From positions 119,870 to 183,869 of the forward strand of contig NZ_KN050693.1 in the NCBI RefSeq assembly GCF_000745485.1: a DNA stretch of 64,000 bases, read 5' to 3'. The notes beneath the pieces are model-generated. The model worked only from the letters and a program-made list of their open reading frames with translations, was not told the origin of the DNA and did not search any database. Of the stretch, positions 47,467-56,214 are shown one piece after another; position 1 is the first letter of the stretch, and each line of letters starts with the position of its first letter. The stretch comes from Methanobacterium veterum (lineage in GTDB: Archaea > Methanobacteriota > Methanobacteria > Methanobacteriales > Methanobacteriaceae). The position numbers and the translations under genes are program-made.

Positions 47467-47889
47467 ATGGTGGACGCCAATGTTTTCATCCACGGCATAC
47501 TAAAGCCGCGCAAAAACATCTCAAAAAACAATAAAGAGCTGAAAAAAAGGGCAAATGATCTAGTTTTAAGGATAAATAATGGAGAGCCTGTTGGAATTTG
47601 TGTAATTCAGTTATCGGAAGTTATACGCGTCTTCGAAAACCTTAAAGAACATGAAATTGCTTTTAGGCTTCAAAAATTCTTTTTAAAAAGTCCCACAATC
47701 AAGAAATTTCCTGTTTACGGGGAAGACCTCCTGCACGCGCATAGCATCGTTGATAGATATATGGACAATAAAATTAGCTTTAACGATGCAGTAGCTTACA
47801 GCGTGATGAAAAGGGAAGATATTGGGGAGATTTATTCTTTTGATAAACATTTTGATATTTTTGATGATATTAAAAGGCTTGAAGAATAA
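47467..47889 (+). CDS. vapC: PIN-domain ribonuclease toxin (VapC type)
   Basis: About 140 residues. The PIN acidic residues are present: D in MVDANVFIHG, E in IQLSEVIRVFE, D in SFNDAVAYSVM, and D in IYSFDKHFD. VapC toxins cut tRNA or rRNA. The start is ATG 47467, or TTG 47461 closer to the GATGTGA site at the end of vapB. A lysine-rich insert (NISKNNKELKKRAND) after the first motif is a little unusual. Confidence 0.85.
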   Translation: MVDANVFIHGILKPRKNISKNNKELKKRANDLVLRINNGEPVGICVIQLSEVIRVFENLKEHEIAFRLQKFFLKSPTIKKFPVYGEDLLHAHSIVDRYMDNKISFNDAVAYSVMKREDIGEIYSFDKHFDIFDDIKRLEE

Positions 47890-47997
47890 ATTCTGGTGTT
47901 TTTTTAGTAACATTGTTTTATTCGTTAAATTTGAATAATTCGCCGCATGTTCGCTGAATTTTAGCAGCAGAAAAATGTGCAGGTTTTTTAGTGTATT

Positions 47998-48132
47998 TAA
48001 ATTCATTAGTGTAATTAAGTAAACTAAAAATTCAGGTGAAATGAAATACACTTGTGTAATCAGGTAAATTTTAAATGGTAGTATACGTAAATTCATTAGT
48101 GTAATTAAGTAAACTAAAAATTCAGGTGAAAT
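47998..48132. repeat. three tandem 45-bp repeats upstream of the AAA ATPase
   Basis: Units at 47998-48042, 48043-48087 and 48088-48132. The first and third are identical over all 45 bases. The middle unit matches at 28 of 45. A partial fourth unit (ACACTGATGTAACT) follows. The core TGTAAT recurs at the same position in each. The array ends 28 bases before the ATPase start. It resembles iterons or an operator array. Confidence 0.75.
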
Positions 48133-48160
48133 ACACTGATGTAACTAAATGGGGGATTAT

Positions 48161-49348
48161 ATGCCAATTTTACCATTAGGAATTCCGACAGATTTGGATA
48201 AATATTTTTACAACCGTGAAAAAGACTTAATAACACTCAAATCCTTTTTAAATACACTTACTCAGGATGTAGCTAATCAAGTGTTAGTTACAGGATATAG
48301 GGGCGTTGGTAAATCATTTTTATTGAAGAAACTGCTAACAGAATCACCGGATAATATTCTCACGGCATATATAGACATATCTAAAATATTCGGTATTCAA
48401 AAAGGCAAGATAACAGAAGAATTAATAATGAACAGCCTTTTAGAAGCAATGAATGAGTCACTGCGAGAAGATATGGATGATTTGACAAAATCATATGATA
48501 TAGTTAAGGATCTTATAAGAAAGATCTGGCAAAAGAAATTTGATTTTAAAGAAGCAGGGACAGCTATGGGAATAGCAATTCCTGATATTAAGGATAACTA
48601 TGAAAAACTCAGTAAATTTGTAATGGAATTCCCTCAAAGAGTGGTTGAGCTTTCAAATGGAAAAATAAATGGTTTTGTAATAGTAATCGATGAATTTCAA
48701 TTTATCGGTGAATTAGAGTCTCCAGAAGCATTTTTCTGGTTGTTCAGGAGTTATACTCAGGAACAGGATAACGTGAGCTATATTTTTACAGGGTCAACAT
48801 CTGCCTCCAGTGATATTGTAGCTAAAATAAATGGTATAAAAGGGGCTTTTGGGGGTAGAATGACCCAGTATACTGTTGACCCATTCACAAGGGAAGAATC
48901 TGAAGGTTATTTAAAAGAGAAAGTATCAGAGTTAAAATTTACTGAAAGTGGTTTAGAACGATTTTATAAATGCACAAGGGGATACCCTGCGTATATAAAC
49001 AGCTTCTGCAATACAATGTCTGGAGATGTAGAATATGATGAGGAACTGGTTATCCAGACATTCTATGAAAAGATTGAACAGATTGCTGTTATGTGGACCG
49101 CAGTATGGGCCACACTTTCAGATAAAGAAAAAGACATCATTACAACCCTTATTGAAAACGGGCCATTAAGCTGGAGTGATTTACTGGCCGGAGTAGATTT
49201 TTCCAATAAAACGCTTGCAAAATATGTGAATATAATAAAAAATAAGGGCATACTGTCTCACGCAGATAAAAAATACATGATTGAGGACCATATGTTATCT
49301 GCATGGTTGGGGTATAAGAAAGAACGGGATGGGTTTTATCCGCCTTAA
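48161..49348 (+). CDS. AAA-type archaeal ATPase with C-terminal winged helix
   Basis: 395 residues. Walker A is VTGYRGVGKSFLLKKL (about residue 44), Walker B is FVIVIDEFQFI, and a sensor-like segment is SYIFTGSTSAS. This matches the archaeal ATPase group related to Orc1/Cdc6 and STAND NTPases. A C-terminal winged helix (LSDKEKDIITTLIENGPLSWSDLLAGVDFSNKTLAKYV) suggests DNA binding. GGGGGA is placed for ATG 48161; ATG 48149 lies upstream. The 45-bp repeats directly upstream may be its binding site. Whether it acts in defence, mobile-element replication or regulation is open. Confidence 0.8.
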   Translation: MPILPLGIPTDLDKYFYNREKDLITLKSFLNTLTQDVANQVLVTGYRGVGKSFLLKKLLTESPDNILTAYIDISKIFGIQKGKITEELIMNSLLEAMNESLREDMDDLTKSYDIVKDLIRKIWQKKFDFKEAGTAMGIAIPDIKDNYEKLSKFVMEFPQRVVELSNGKINGFVIVIDEFQFIGELESPEAFFWLFRSYTQEQDNVSYIFTGSTSASSDIVAKINGIKGAFGGRMTQYTVDPFTREESEGYLKEKVSELKFTESGLERFYKCTRGYPAYINSFCNTMSGDVEYDEELVIQTFYEKIEQIAVMWTAVWATLSDKEKDIITTLIENGPLSWSDLLAGVDFSNKTLAKYVNIIKNKGILSHADKKYMIEDHMLSAWLGYKKERDGFYPP

Positions 49349-49707
49349 TTTTAGTGCGTTAAACTCGACTATAACGAAGTTTAAAATTTAATCTACAATT
49401 AATTTTTTCTCTAATTTCCTCATATATTTTTTTCATGCCTAGATGATTTATATCATAAATATCCGAATAATATATATTTTAACCTTATTTTTTTTTAATG
49501 ATATGATAAACTAGGCTATAATTCATTTATTATACTATTTTAAACCTATAAATATAACTAGTGGTAAATTAGGATATAATATTGAAATAAAATCAAAATA
49601 AGTATTTTATACTCATAAAAATTTAAATAAATTCACTTAAAGTTAAATTACAATGATTAATCAATGAACAAATATTTATATAACTTATTTTGTTAATATT
49701 TTTAATA
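49349..49707. promoter_or_regulatory. spacer and probable promoter of the hamAB-like operon
   Basis: 359 AT-rich bases. TTTATATA at 49675-49682 is placed about 30 bases before ATG 49708, so the message would start within a few bases of the ATG. No ribosome binding site precedes that ATG. Nothing else was recognised in the spacer. Confidence 0.5.
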
Positions 49708-50535
49708 ATGATAAATAACTGGCTTAAAAAAGATGAACGGTATACAGATAATCCTAAACTTTTCATTTTTGACTTAACTGAAGATAATTCTGTTGATATA
49801 AATGATTTAAAGGAATTTTTAGCTAATCAGGTTTTAATACACTTAACAAATCCAAGTAAATTAATTAGAGTATTTAATGACAAGCCAACTGTGGACTTGA
49901 AAAATCATATATTAAACTTGAAATTGCCTCCTGAGAATGCAAATTATAGTCCGAGACAGTCTATCTGGGCAGAAATTGTATCTGCTGAAATTTTAGAGAA
50001 AATGAATGACTGTTTTCTTCCAGTTTATAAATTACGATTTAAGGAAAGTCCAGATAAATCTATGCGGGGAAAAGCAGATGTAGTCGCTTGCAAGATTTTA
50101 GATGATATGCCAACAATTGTTTTTTCAGAGGTTAAATCAAAAACGGTGTATGTATCTCCCAAAAAATCTAAAGAATTAGCTATAGAAGCTTTTACAGGTC
50201 TATCTTCAAATAATGTTGATTTTCCAGAAATGATAGAATATATGTCTGAAAGAATAGAAGAGTTACCTAATGATGCCCCAAATAAATATGAAATGAGGGA
50301 TATTTTTGATAATGCTATAGTAAATCCTAATTCTTATTCTAGAGATTTTCATATATTTTTTGTTTTTGAAAAAGAAAGATGGAAAGAAGAATGTTTAGAA
50401 GTATTTGATAATGAGAAAATAAATGAACTTCCTAATTTGACAATTAATATTGTTTTAATTGATTCTATGAAAAATTTAATTGATAGTACTTATTTATTAG
50501 TCCCAAAAGCCGCTGAGGAAATAGTTTATGGATAA
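49708..50535 (+). CDS. HamA-like (DUF1837) nuclease of a Hachiman-type defence system
   Basis: 275 residues from ATG 49708. The core is a PD-(D/E)XK-like nuclease: RQSIWAEIVSAEIL (conserved glutamate helix), YKLRFKESPDKSMRGKADVVA with D124, and IVFSEVKSK with E141 and K143. This is the DUF1837 pattern of HamA, the effector of Hachiman, which degrades DNA when the helicase partner senses damage or invasion. The HamB-like gene overlaps its end by 8 bases, so translation is coupled. Both genes are more AT-rich than the flanks, suggesting transfer. It appears leaderless. Confidence 0.78.
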   Translation: MINNWLKKDERYTDNPKLFIFDLTEDNSVDINDLKEFLANQVLIHLTNPSKLIRVFNDKPTVDLKNHILNLKLPPENANYSPRQSIWAEIVSAEILEKMNDCFLPVYKLRFKESPDKSMRGKADVVACKILDDMPTIVFSEVKSKTVYVSPKKSKELAIEAFTGLSSNNVDFPEMIEYMSERIEELPNDAPNKYEMRDIFDNAIVNPNSYSRDFHIFFVFEKERWKEECLEVFDNEKINELPNLTINIVLIDSMKNLIDSTYLLVPKAAEEIVYG

Positions 50536-53500
50536 GGAAGAGTATTTACTTAAAAAAGAGAGTGAATTGAAAGATATATTAGATAATAACGTTGAATTAA
50601 GGAATTATATTAGTCAAACTTTTGCTAAAAAGATTAATACTCACTTTAAAGAAAAATTTAGTGAAAAATATTTATGGCGGTATGCGTTGTATTTATCATC
50701 TAAAGGCGCTACTTTGCTAGAAAATAATCCTGAAAGCCAAGTAGGGATAGAATCACTCAGAATTGCTGCTGAAATATACGAAAATTTATATTATGTTAGT
50801 AAATTTTATGACAAAGAATATTCTTTGATACTTTCTAGTTTATGTTACGATATTTCAGGCTATCAAGCAAATGCTAAATGTTTGATTGATAAATTAGTGA
50901 ATTCTAAGAGTTATTACTCGTTATATGAAAATGAATCGGATATTCTTCTAAAATATGAAAATAAAGTTTTAAAAACTATACAATTATTTTTACAAAAGAA
51001 AATTAATTTATTATCCAAGGAAATTAAACATTTTGAACTAAATAATATTGATAATTTTTATTCTCATTATGATGAATTCTTTAAGAATTATATAAATTCT
51101 ATTAATTCTTTATGTGAATTTATCTTAAATGGTTATGATGAAGAATATTTGGATGAAGTCATAGAAAGCTATGAAGACGCACTTCATAGTGGTAATGTGT
51201 TATTAACCCATATTGTAGGGCTTTTTAAAACAAGATTAATGTTACTTAAAAATAGAAATATATGGGATGTAATGGGTAGTCAAATAGACATATTAAACCC
51301 GCGTTGGAATAACTATTTAAAACTTTTATCAATGGACATTTATAAATCAGATAAAATTAATGAGGATAATGAAAGAATATCTGTATTTGAATTCTGGAGA
51401 TCACAATTGAATGCCATTAAAACGGGTGTACTAGTAAATAATAATAATTATATTATACAGATGCCGACAAGCGCCGGAAAAACTTTTATAGCGGAAATCA
51501 TGATTGTGAATTCTTTAATTAATAATCCTGATTCAAAATGTATTTATATTGCTCCATTTAGGGCATTAACTACTCAAATCGAGGAAAATCTGTCTAATAG
51601 ATTAGGGAAGCTTGGTTTTATAGTATCTAGCGCATCTGGTACTTATGAAGTAGATGAATATCAACTTTTTTTGGTAGAAAATGCGGATGTTTTAGTTACT
51701 ACTCCTGAAAAAATTGATTTACTTTATAGACTTAAACCCGAGTTTTTTGAAAATATTTCATTAATAGTAACTGATGAAAGCCATATAATTGGTAATGAAG
51801 ATGAAAGATCATCATTACTAGAATTATTAATTGTTAAATTAAGAAAAAAACTCGAAAATACAAGATTTTTATTTATTTCCGCAGTAATGTCAGAAAATGA
51901 TGCAATGGAATTCTCAAAATGGCTTTCAGGTACATCTGAAAATGTAATTTCCTCTCCCAAAATATATGGGAGAGAATGGGAACCCACAAGGAAATTAATA
52001 GGCGTATATGAATGGTATCCCGTTCAAAAATCGGGAAAAATAACATTTCCAGATGAGAAGGTAGAAGGTAATAAATCTTTGTTTTTGCCAAATATTATTA
52101 AACAAAACGTATATCGCTGTTTAAATCCTGAAACCCAACGGATGAATACTCGAAGATTCCCAAGAAATAAAACTGCTAGGGCAGATGCTGTATCTGAACT
52201 TGCTTACAAATTTGTTGACGATGGAAATGTCCTTATATTCACTTCTAGACCTAATTGGGCGGAATCTATTGGAAATGTATTTATTAACTCATTAAAATAC
52301 AAAGAAATGGCTTCTAAAAATATTAAATCTAATTTTAAGTATAGAAATAATTTAGAATCTATTGAAATGGTAAATAAATGGTTAGGAACAAATCATATTA
52401 TAACTAAATGTCTTAAGCGAGGTATTGGAATCCATTACGGGCCATTATCTGAACCAGTTAGAAAGTCGATAGAAAAAGACTTCAGAGAAAAAAGGCTTGA
52501 AATACTAATTTCAACAAATACCATCGGTCAAGGTATAAATTTCCCCATAAAAACAGCAATAATCCATTCGTTGGAAATAGATCCACGAGAAGACAAAAAA
52601 GTTAGTATAAGAGATTTTTGGAATATTGTTGGTAGAGCAGGAAGAGCAGGTAAAGAAACTGAAGGACAAGTGATATTTTTAAATCTAAATGAAAAAGATA
52701 AAGAACTGTTTAAAGAATACACTGATAAAAATAATATAGAACCTGTAAAAAGTCAAATATTTAAACTTGTGAAAGATTTATTTGAAGATAGAATAAGTGA
52801 AGATATTTTTAATGAAAAATTAGAGGTGTTAATAGAACCATCTTTGTTGAATATATTAATGGAAGAGTCGGTTGATACTGTAGATGAAAATTTTATAAAA
52901 TCTTTTATTGGTCATAGTTTATTTAAAATACAATTAGAAAATGAAAACTATAGTTTAGATTTACTTAACAATTCAATAATGAGTATTGGAACAAAATTCT
53001 ATTCAAAAATAGAAGATGAAAAGTTAAGAGAAATTTATTCTAAAACAGGATTCCATTTATCTTCATGCATTAAAATCTCTGACTCTATTAAAAGTAATAT
53101 AGAGAAACTTAAGTTAATAATCGAGAACGACGATTATAAACACTTATTAAAATGTATTATGATTGTATTTTTAGATATATACGAAATGAATGACGATAAA
53201 TTTGAAGTATCCATTTTAGAAGGCAATAAAGAGGAATTAAATCTTTTTGTAAACAAATGGATTAAGGGAGCATCCATAGTTGAACTTAATAATTTTTGGA
53301 ATACTAATTTTTCACAAAATGGTGAGTTAGACGGAAAAATGCAACTTTATATCAATCAATTTTTAGAATACAGGTACCCTTGGGGAGTTACGGTATTTTT
53401 ACTTATTTTAATATATCATTTAAACATGAATTTTGATAATATGCCCAAAAAAGTTGAAGAGTTACCAGAGAATATTAAAAATTTGCCTGCATTTATTAAA

Positions 53501-54040
53501 CATGGTCTTAATGAACCTATTGCATGTATGTCTAAAACTATAGGGGTTAATACAAGAGAGGCCTGTTTAGAGCTTGCTAATGAATATGATGGGGATTATA
53601 AATTTGAAGAATTTATTAAATGGTTCTCAAATATAAATTTATTTGATATAGATGATCTTAATATTTCAGAATATGAAATTAAAAATATTTTATATACCTC
53701 TAACAATTTGAATTTCAAAAAATGGAGTTCAGATACGTTTGAAAATATAGAATGCTATGTTCAAGGAATTGTTTATGAAAAAAGTCGTGTTGAATTATAT
53801 AATCAAATTGAAGTCGGAGCTATATTGAAACTTGAAAGAGATTTTGATAATCTCTATGATATTTACAGCATCAAGTTAATGTATGAAAATATTCAACTTG
53901 GTTTTGTTTCAAAGGATATAGCAAAAAAATTAGCTATAGAAATGGATTTAAATGGTAGAAAATTTGAATCTATTATAATTAATAAACCAATTCAGCAATT
54001 TTATAGTATAATTGTAGAGATTTATGAAATAGAAAATTAA
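50528..54040 (+). CDS. HamB-like SF2 helicase of a Hachiman-type defence system
   Basis: 1170 residues. The N-terminal 280 residues are helical and unassigned. A Ski2-like SF2 helicase core follows: motif I MPTSAGKTFIAE (residue 311), VTTPEKIDLL, the DExH box TDESHI (residue 413), motif III ISAVMSE, VLIFTSRPNWAE, motif V ISTNTIGQGINFPI, and motif VI RDFWNIVGRAGRAGKETEG (about 697-712). The remaining 450 residues contain further helical domains, ending with a beta-rich segment. In Hachiman, HamB surveys DNA with its helicase and holds HamA inactive. Start ATG 50528 lies inside the last codons of the nuclease gene. Confidence 0.8.
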   Translation: MDKEEYLLKKESELKDILDNNVELRNYISQTFAKKINTHFKEKFSEKYLWRYALYLSSKGATLLENNPESQVGIESLRIAAEIYENLYYVSKFYDKEYSLILSSLCYDISGYQANAKCLIDKLVNSKSYYSLYENESDILLKYENKVLKTIQLFLQKKINLLSKEIKHFELNNIDNFYSHYDEFFKNYINSINSLCEFILNGYDEEYLDEVIESYEDALHSGNVLLTHIVGLFKTRLMLLKNRNIWDVMGSQIDILNPRWNNYLKLLSMDIYKSDKINEDNERISVFEFWRSQLNAIKTGVLVNNNNYIIQMPTSAGKTFIAEIMIVNSLINNPDSKCIYIAPFRALTTQIEENLSNRLGKLGFIVSSASGTYEVDEYQLFLVENADVLVTTPEKIDLLYRLKPEFFENISLIVTDESHIIGNEDERSSLLELLIVKLRKKLENTRFLFISAVMSENDAMEFSKWLSGTSENVISSPKIYGREWEPTRKLIGVYEWYPVQKSGKITFPDEKVEGNKSLFLPNIIKQNVYRCLNPETQRMNTRRFPRNKTARADAVSELAYKFVDDGNVLIFTSRPNWAESIGNVFINSLKYKEMASKNIKSNFKYRNNLESIEMVNKWLGTNHIITKCLKRGIGIHYGPLSEPVRKSIEKDFREKRLEILISTNTIGQGINFPIKTAIIHSLEIDPREDKKVSIRDFWNIVGRAGRAGKETEGQVIFLNLNEKDKELFKEYTDKNNIEPVKSQIFKLVKDLFEDRISEDIFNEKLEVLIEPSLLNILMEESVDTVDENFIKSFIGHSLFKIQLENENYSLDLLNNSIMSIGTKFYSKIEDEKLREIYSKTGFHLSSCIKISDSIKSNIEKLKLIIENDDYKHLLKCIMIVFLDIYEMNDDKFEVSILEGNKEELNLFVNKWIKGASIVELNNFWNTNFSQNGELDGKMQLYINQFLEYRYPWGVTVFLLILIYHLNMNFDNMPKKVEELPENIKNLPAFIKHGLNEPIACMSKTIGVNTREACLELANEYDGDYKFEEFIKWFSNINLFDIDDLNISEYEIKNILYTSNNLNFKKWSSDTFENIECYVQGIVYEKSRVELYNQIEVGAILKLERDFDNLYDIYSIKLMYENIQLGFVSKDIAKKLAIEMDLNGRKFESIIINKPIQQFYSIIVEIYEIEN

Positions 54041-54165
54041 CTTTTAATTTTTAGAAGAATATTAATTGTTTCAAAGCGTAATTGTAAAAAATGAATTTAA
54101 GTAAATATTGAACCTAAGAAGACTTTTTGTGAGTTCTAGAAAAACTGGATGAAGCTTGCCATGTT

Positions 54166-54699
54166 TTAAAGCTCTAATAAGGTTTTTTCTAGTTCTAAAA
54201 CAAATTTTTTAGCCCGGTTCAATGAAGTGTTTGATTTTGATATTCTAACTTCATATCCCATAACATATTGGGAATTTAATCTTTTTTTATGTTCTAGATC
54301 GTAAAGTTCAATAATTTCATCAGTTAAATTATCTATTTCTTCATATTCCTCTTTAGCTTTATCATAATCTTGTAAAATACGGCTTTTTAATTTATCTCTC
54401 ACAAGAACAATTAAAGCATCAGCAGTTACTCTATGAGATATTTGATCACCAACCTTGAAACCAAGTTTGTTTAGAACAGCATTTGACATATAATACATAG
54501 AATAATAAGAGGATACAATTACCCACAAAGGAGAAATATCTTCTTCAAATAGAAAATTAGCAACACCTAAACTTTCATTTGCATTATTCTTCAAAGCATT
54601 TATTAAATTATCATCAGGTCTTTGTTTCCTTATATAACCATCTTTTATATCTTGATTAAAATTTCGCTTAGCTATTTCTATTCTTTTAACATCCAACAT
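54166..54699 (-). CDS. HEPN-domain protein (toxin partner of an MNT/HEPN module)
   Basis: 177 residues. It is all-helical, with WVIVSSYYSMYYMSNAVLNKLGFKVGDQISHRVTADALIVLV, the typical HEPN core of YY.MYY...A.L. The canonical RNase motif R-x4-6-H is not obvious, so it may be a substrate-binding HEPN protein or a diverged toxin. GGTG precedes ATG 54699, which lies 14 bases inside the end of the nucleotidyltransferase gene. The pair is therefore translationally coupled. It ends convergently with the hamB-like gene. Confidence 0.75.
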   Translation of the reverse strand: MLDVKRIEIAKRNFNQDIKDGYIRKQRPDDNLINALKNNANESLGVANFLFEEDISPLWVIVSSYYSMYYMSNAVLNKLGFKVGDQISHRVTADALIVLVRDKLKSRILQDYDKAKEEYEEIDNLTDEIIELYDLEHKKRLNSQYVMGYEVRISKSNTSLNRAKKFVLELEKTLLEL

Positions 54700-55267
54700 T
54701 TTCCAACACCCTATAATAATCTTCAATACCAAAAAGTATTATATTGGATTTTAATGCCTCAGATACAACACTAAAATCGCTATTCTTAGCCATAGACAAA
54801 AAGTCATCAAAATTTAATGTTATAAGGTGTATATCTAAAGGTAACAAGTTTACTATCTTTTCAAATTCTTTTTCTCTCCCTTTTTCTGAGATTATCATTA
54901 AATCAATATCAGATAACTTGGATGTAGTTCCCTTGGCATAAGATCCAAAAATTAAAGAGATGAATGGAAATTTTAATGAATTTAATTTCAAATGTATGAT
55001 CTTAAGGTCTTTATTCTTTTTTAATAAATCTTTACAACGCAAATATTCGGCATGAAATATTAATGGATTTACTTTTTTCAAGAGTAGACATTCATAAGCC
55101 CCACCATACTTCTTCAATGAAACTAATTTAGTTTTATGAAGCCTCTTCACAATACGGTAAACATTTGAATAATTCATATTTATATCTTGAGATAATTGCT
55201 TAATGTTTGTCTTATTGCAGCCATTATTTAATAAGCCTATAATAACTTTGATAGTGTTATCTTTCAT
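54686..55267 (-). CDS. MNT-type nucleotidyltransferase with N-terminal winged helix (antitoxin)
   Basis: About 193 residues. An N-terminal winged helix (TNIKQLSQDINMNYSNVYRIVKRLHKTKLVSLK) is fused to a minimal nucleotidyltransferase with the signature GSYAKGTTSKLSDIDLMII (GSx10DxD). MNT antitoxins can add AMP to a HEPN toxin and silence it. The added DNA-binding domain suggests it also represses its own operon. Three 22-bp dyad repeats lie directly upstream. I prefer ATG 55267 with an AGTGAT site; the frame runs on to TTG 55312 inside the repeats. Confidence 0.82.
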   Translation of the reverse strand: MKDNTIKVIIGLLNNGCNKTNIKQLSQDINMNYSNVYRIVKRLHKTKLVSLKKYGGAYECLLLKKVNPLIFHAEYLRCKDLLKKNKDLKIIHLKLNSLKFPFISLIFGSYAKGTTSKLSDIDLMIISEKGREKEFEKIVNLLPLDIHLITLNFDDFLSMAKNSDFSVVSEALKSNIILFGIEDYYRVLENVGC

Positions 55268-55290
55268 CAGATCACTTAATAACTTGATAG

Positions 55291-55356
55291 TTATTGCATT
55301 TTTGCAATACAATTATTGCATTTTTGCAATACAATTATTGTAATTTTACAATACTA
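55291..55356. promoter_or_regulatory. three tandem 22-bp dyad repeats, probable MNT operator
   Basis: Units at 55291-55312 and 55313-55334 are identical and each holds ATTGCA-4-TGCAAT. The third at 55335-55356 matches at 18 of 22 and holds ATTGTA-4-TACAAT, so both arms changed together and symmetry was kept. 22 bp is about two helix turns. Confidence 0.75.
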
Positions 55357-55414
55357 TAGATCTACACATTAAAAAGTTTTTTTGTATTTGATATCTAATA
55401 CTTTCAAAATCAAC

Positions 55415-55803
55415 TTAATTATCACTCATATCAACCTCACACTTCTCAATTAAATTATCCACCTCCTCACTGAAAAATCAACATCCTCTTCCATCAAGCA
55501 CAAACCAATTTCAACACCTAAAACAGAAGGCTCCACTCTCTCAGGAACTATTCCTTCCCTTGCAGCCTCAACTATATTAGGATACATTGATTCAAATAAT
55601 TCTGCCTCAAAAAGGTCTGTGACATAGACATTACAGTTTTTTATGTAGATCTTACGGTCTTCTGGGGATTTTGACCTTTCAACGTAACTTATAATTTTCC
55701 CAATTTCGTTTTCATTAAGGCCCAAAATCTTGAAGGTCGCAAAATACCTGTTTTTCTCTTTATTGTATCCAATTCGTACCAAATTGGTTTTTTCTGGTTT
55801 CAT
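55415..55803 (-). CDS. conserved-looking protein of unknown function, probable C-terminal frameshift
   Basis: The uninterrupted frame (55450-55803) gives 117 residues: TNLVRIGYNKEKNRYFATFKILGL, YIKNCNVYVTDLFEAELFES, VEPSVLGVEIGLCLMEEDVDF, then RRWII and a stop. Adding one T to the T run near 55475 would instead continue as FSEEVDNLIEKCEVDMSDN to a TAA at 55415. That acidic tail fits better, so a one-base deletion or a homopolymer sequencing error is likely. The gene is divergent from the AbrB-like gene and shares its palindrome-rich spacer. Family unknown. Confidence 0.5.
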
Positions 55804-55922
55804 TTAAACCGCCGTTGTATTTTGAATGAATTCAATTCCCTTGTTTTCATACATATAATCATGTATGATTAACTGTAGTATAGTATACAACTAACCTATA
55901 TAAAGCTTTCATGTATGATATC

Positions 55923-55940
55923 ATGCATATTAATATGCAT
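55923..55940. promoter_or_regulatory. 18-bp palindrome in the divergent AbrB spacer
   Basis: ATGCATATTAATATGCAT is fully symmetric. TCATGTATGAT-like dyads occur nearby at 55859-55871 and 55909-55919. TTTATATA at 55965-55972 is a likely TATA box for the AbrB-like gene. Confidence 0.6.
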
Positions 55941-55995
55941 TCTAATATACATGAAAAAGGGATATTTATATACAATACATGATATAGGACTCATA

Positions 55996-56184
55996 ATGAT
56001 ACTAAAATACGAAAGCACGGTTGGAAAAGCAGACGTGAAAGGAAAATCAAGTAGAGTCATTATCCCTCGTGAAATTGTGAAAATGTTAGGGCTAGAATGG
56101 GGCGATAAACTTATCTGGAATGCAGATATTGGGGATAAAGGAGTGACTATTACAGTTAAAGCTGCTAAAGAAGATGAAAAATAA
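55996..56184 (+). CDS. AbrB/SpoVT family DNA-binding protein
   Basis: 62 residues from ATG 55996. The swapped-hairpin pattern is clear: GKSSRVIIPREIVKMLGLEWGDKLIWNADIGDKGVTITV. It could be a stand-alone regulator or an antitoxin without a toxin on the same strand. The TATA-like TTTATATA at 55965-55972 lies about 30 bases before the ATG, and there is no ribosome binding site, so the message is probably leaderless. The upstream palindrome is likely its own binding site and may also control the divergent gene. Confidence 0.8.
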   Translation: MILKYESTVGKADVKGKSSRVIIPREIVKMLGLEWGDKLIWNADIGDKGVTITVKAAKEDEK

Positions 56185-56214
56185 TCTAATTTTAAAATAA
56201 AAAATTGAATTAAT

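Noticed and set aside
47998..48132. 45-bp repeats considered as CRISPR
   Set aside because: Units abut without spacers and the middle unit has diverged; no cas genes.
54744..54941. Plus-strand open frame inside the MNT gene
   Set aside because: Antisense shadow of the nucleotidyltransferase domain.
55291..55356. Three tandem 22-bp repeats considered as a small CRISPR array
   Set aside because: No spacers between units; they are directly adjacent and placed as an operator of the MNT gene.
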